Source: Rheinheimera aquimaris (GTDB taxonomy: Bacteria > Pseudomonadota > Gammaproteobacteria > Enterobacterales > Alteromonadaceae). Taken from it: a stretch of 64,000 bases of DNA. The DNA lies in assembly GCF_020531985.1 (NCBI RefSeq), contig NZ_JAJAVQ010000004.1, forward strand, positions 496,001 through 560,000. The letters run 5' to 3'. Both the position numbers and the translations under genes were made by a program. Of this stretch, positions 63,857 through 64,000 are shown in pieces. A model generated the notes under the pieces. That model was given only the letters and a program-made list of their open reading frames with translations. It did not search any database and was not told the DNA's origin. Numbering within the stretch: position 1 is the stretch's first letter; each line of letters begins with the position of its first letter.

Positions 63857-63876
63857 TTGATACATAATGTAATCAA
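63857..63876. promoter_or_regulatory. Imperfect palindrome between SDR and LysR genes
   Basis: TTGATACAT and ATGTAATCAA form an inverted repeat with one extra base, about 20 bases before the LysR start and 100 bases before the SDR start. Its AT-rich T-N11-A character fits a LysR-type operator. Confidence 0.45.
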
Positions 63877-63895
63877 TTGTGAGGAGGGCAGGCTG

Positions 63896-64000
63896 ATGAC
63901 GCATATATTCGATGACAAGCAATACAGTGGTATTGAGCTGTTCTGTCTGGCGGCAGAGACTGGCAGCTTTACTAAAGCTGCGCTCAGTGCCGGTATTACA
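63896..64000 (+). CDS. LysR-family regulator (5' end only)
   Basis: This is the first 35 residues; the gene continues past the window. The segment YSGIELFCLAAETGSFTKAALSAGIT is the start of a LysR winged helix-turn-helix (usual pattern F-x-x-VAE-x-GSF-x-AA-x-x-L). A GAGGAGG ribosome site lies 8-9 bases before the ATG. It is divergent from the SDR-tautomerase pair, the classic LysR arrangement, and probably controls it. Confidence 0.85.
   Translation, partial: MTHIFDDKQYSGIELFCLAAETGSFTKAALSAGIT

Overview
The window reads as a stretch of a gammaproteobacterial chromosome. The best fit is a marine or aquatic Alteromonadales/Chromatiales-type bacterium such as Rheinheimera or Arsukibacterium; this is an inference from protein flavour and gene order, not from a database search. 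Supporting signs are the order lpxD-fabZ-lpxA-lpxB-rnhB-dnaE-accA-tilS, the order apt-dnaX-ybaB-recR-htpG-adk, mnmC divergent from fabB, a MotY-type sodium-motor protein, and large TonB-dependent receptors whose N-termini begin MYTNNK. Coding density is high. There are no rRNA or tRNA genes, insertion sequences, prophage genes or CRISPR arrays.

Layout: 1-9 kb carries the lipid A / fatty acid / DNA polymerase III operon, then tilS. 9-20 kb holds a diguanylate cyclase, a patatin-like lipase, a DUF3014 protein, a chemoreceptor, the 4.5S SRP RNA (ffs) with YbaM and ComFB-like genes, tryptophan dioxygenase, a deacetylase-like protein, priC, a TSUP permease and dinG. 20-27 kb has two paralogous TonB receptors that share promoter, leader hairpin and signal-peptide region. 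26.9-29.1 kb is a RiPP copper-metallophore (bufferin/Hvf-type) operon: a precursor with eight [E][G/A]KCG motifs, an MNIO (DUF692) enzyme, its DUF2063 partner, and an unannotated 39-residue membrane peptide. 29-36 kb is the apt-to-adk housekeeping block, including a dnaX programmed frameshift signal and a sigma-32 promoter for htpG. 36-48 kb carries hsp20, a secreted thiol peroxidase, a CheC-type response regulator with a diguanylate cyclase, the PrkA-YeaH-SpoVR operon, sodB, grxD, rnt and motY. 48-53.6 kb has two response regulators, mnmC, fabB and a glutathione synthetase. 53.7-61.5 kb is an ECF sigma / anti-sigma locus followed by DUF4331, a lipoprotein, a TPR protein, a HupE-like periplasmic domain, a TonB receptor and a periplasmic glutathione peroxidase. 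The end carries DUF2167, tautomerase and SDR genes and the start of a LysR regulator.

The two most interesting systems are the Hvf/bufferin RiPP operon, with an internal terminator between precursor and enzymes and a new small membrane peptide at its end, and the ECF-DUF4331-TonB locus. In the latter, the sigma gene and the DUF4331 gene share a GCATCC-N16-CGT promoter-like motif placed at the same distance from each start. Other notable signals are a fourU-like RNA thermometer on hsp20, an E. coli-like dnaX frameshift cassette, a 24-bp perfect palindrome before the CheC regulator, and the conserved leader hairpin of the tandem TonB receptors.
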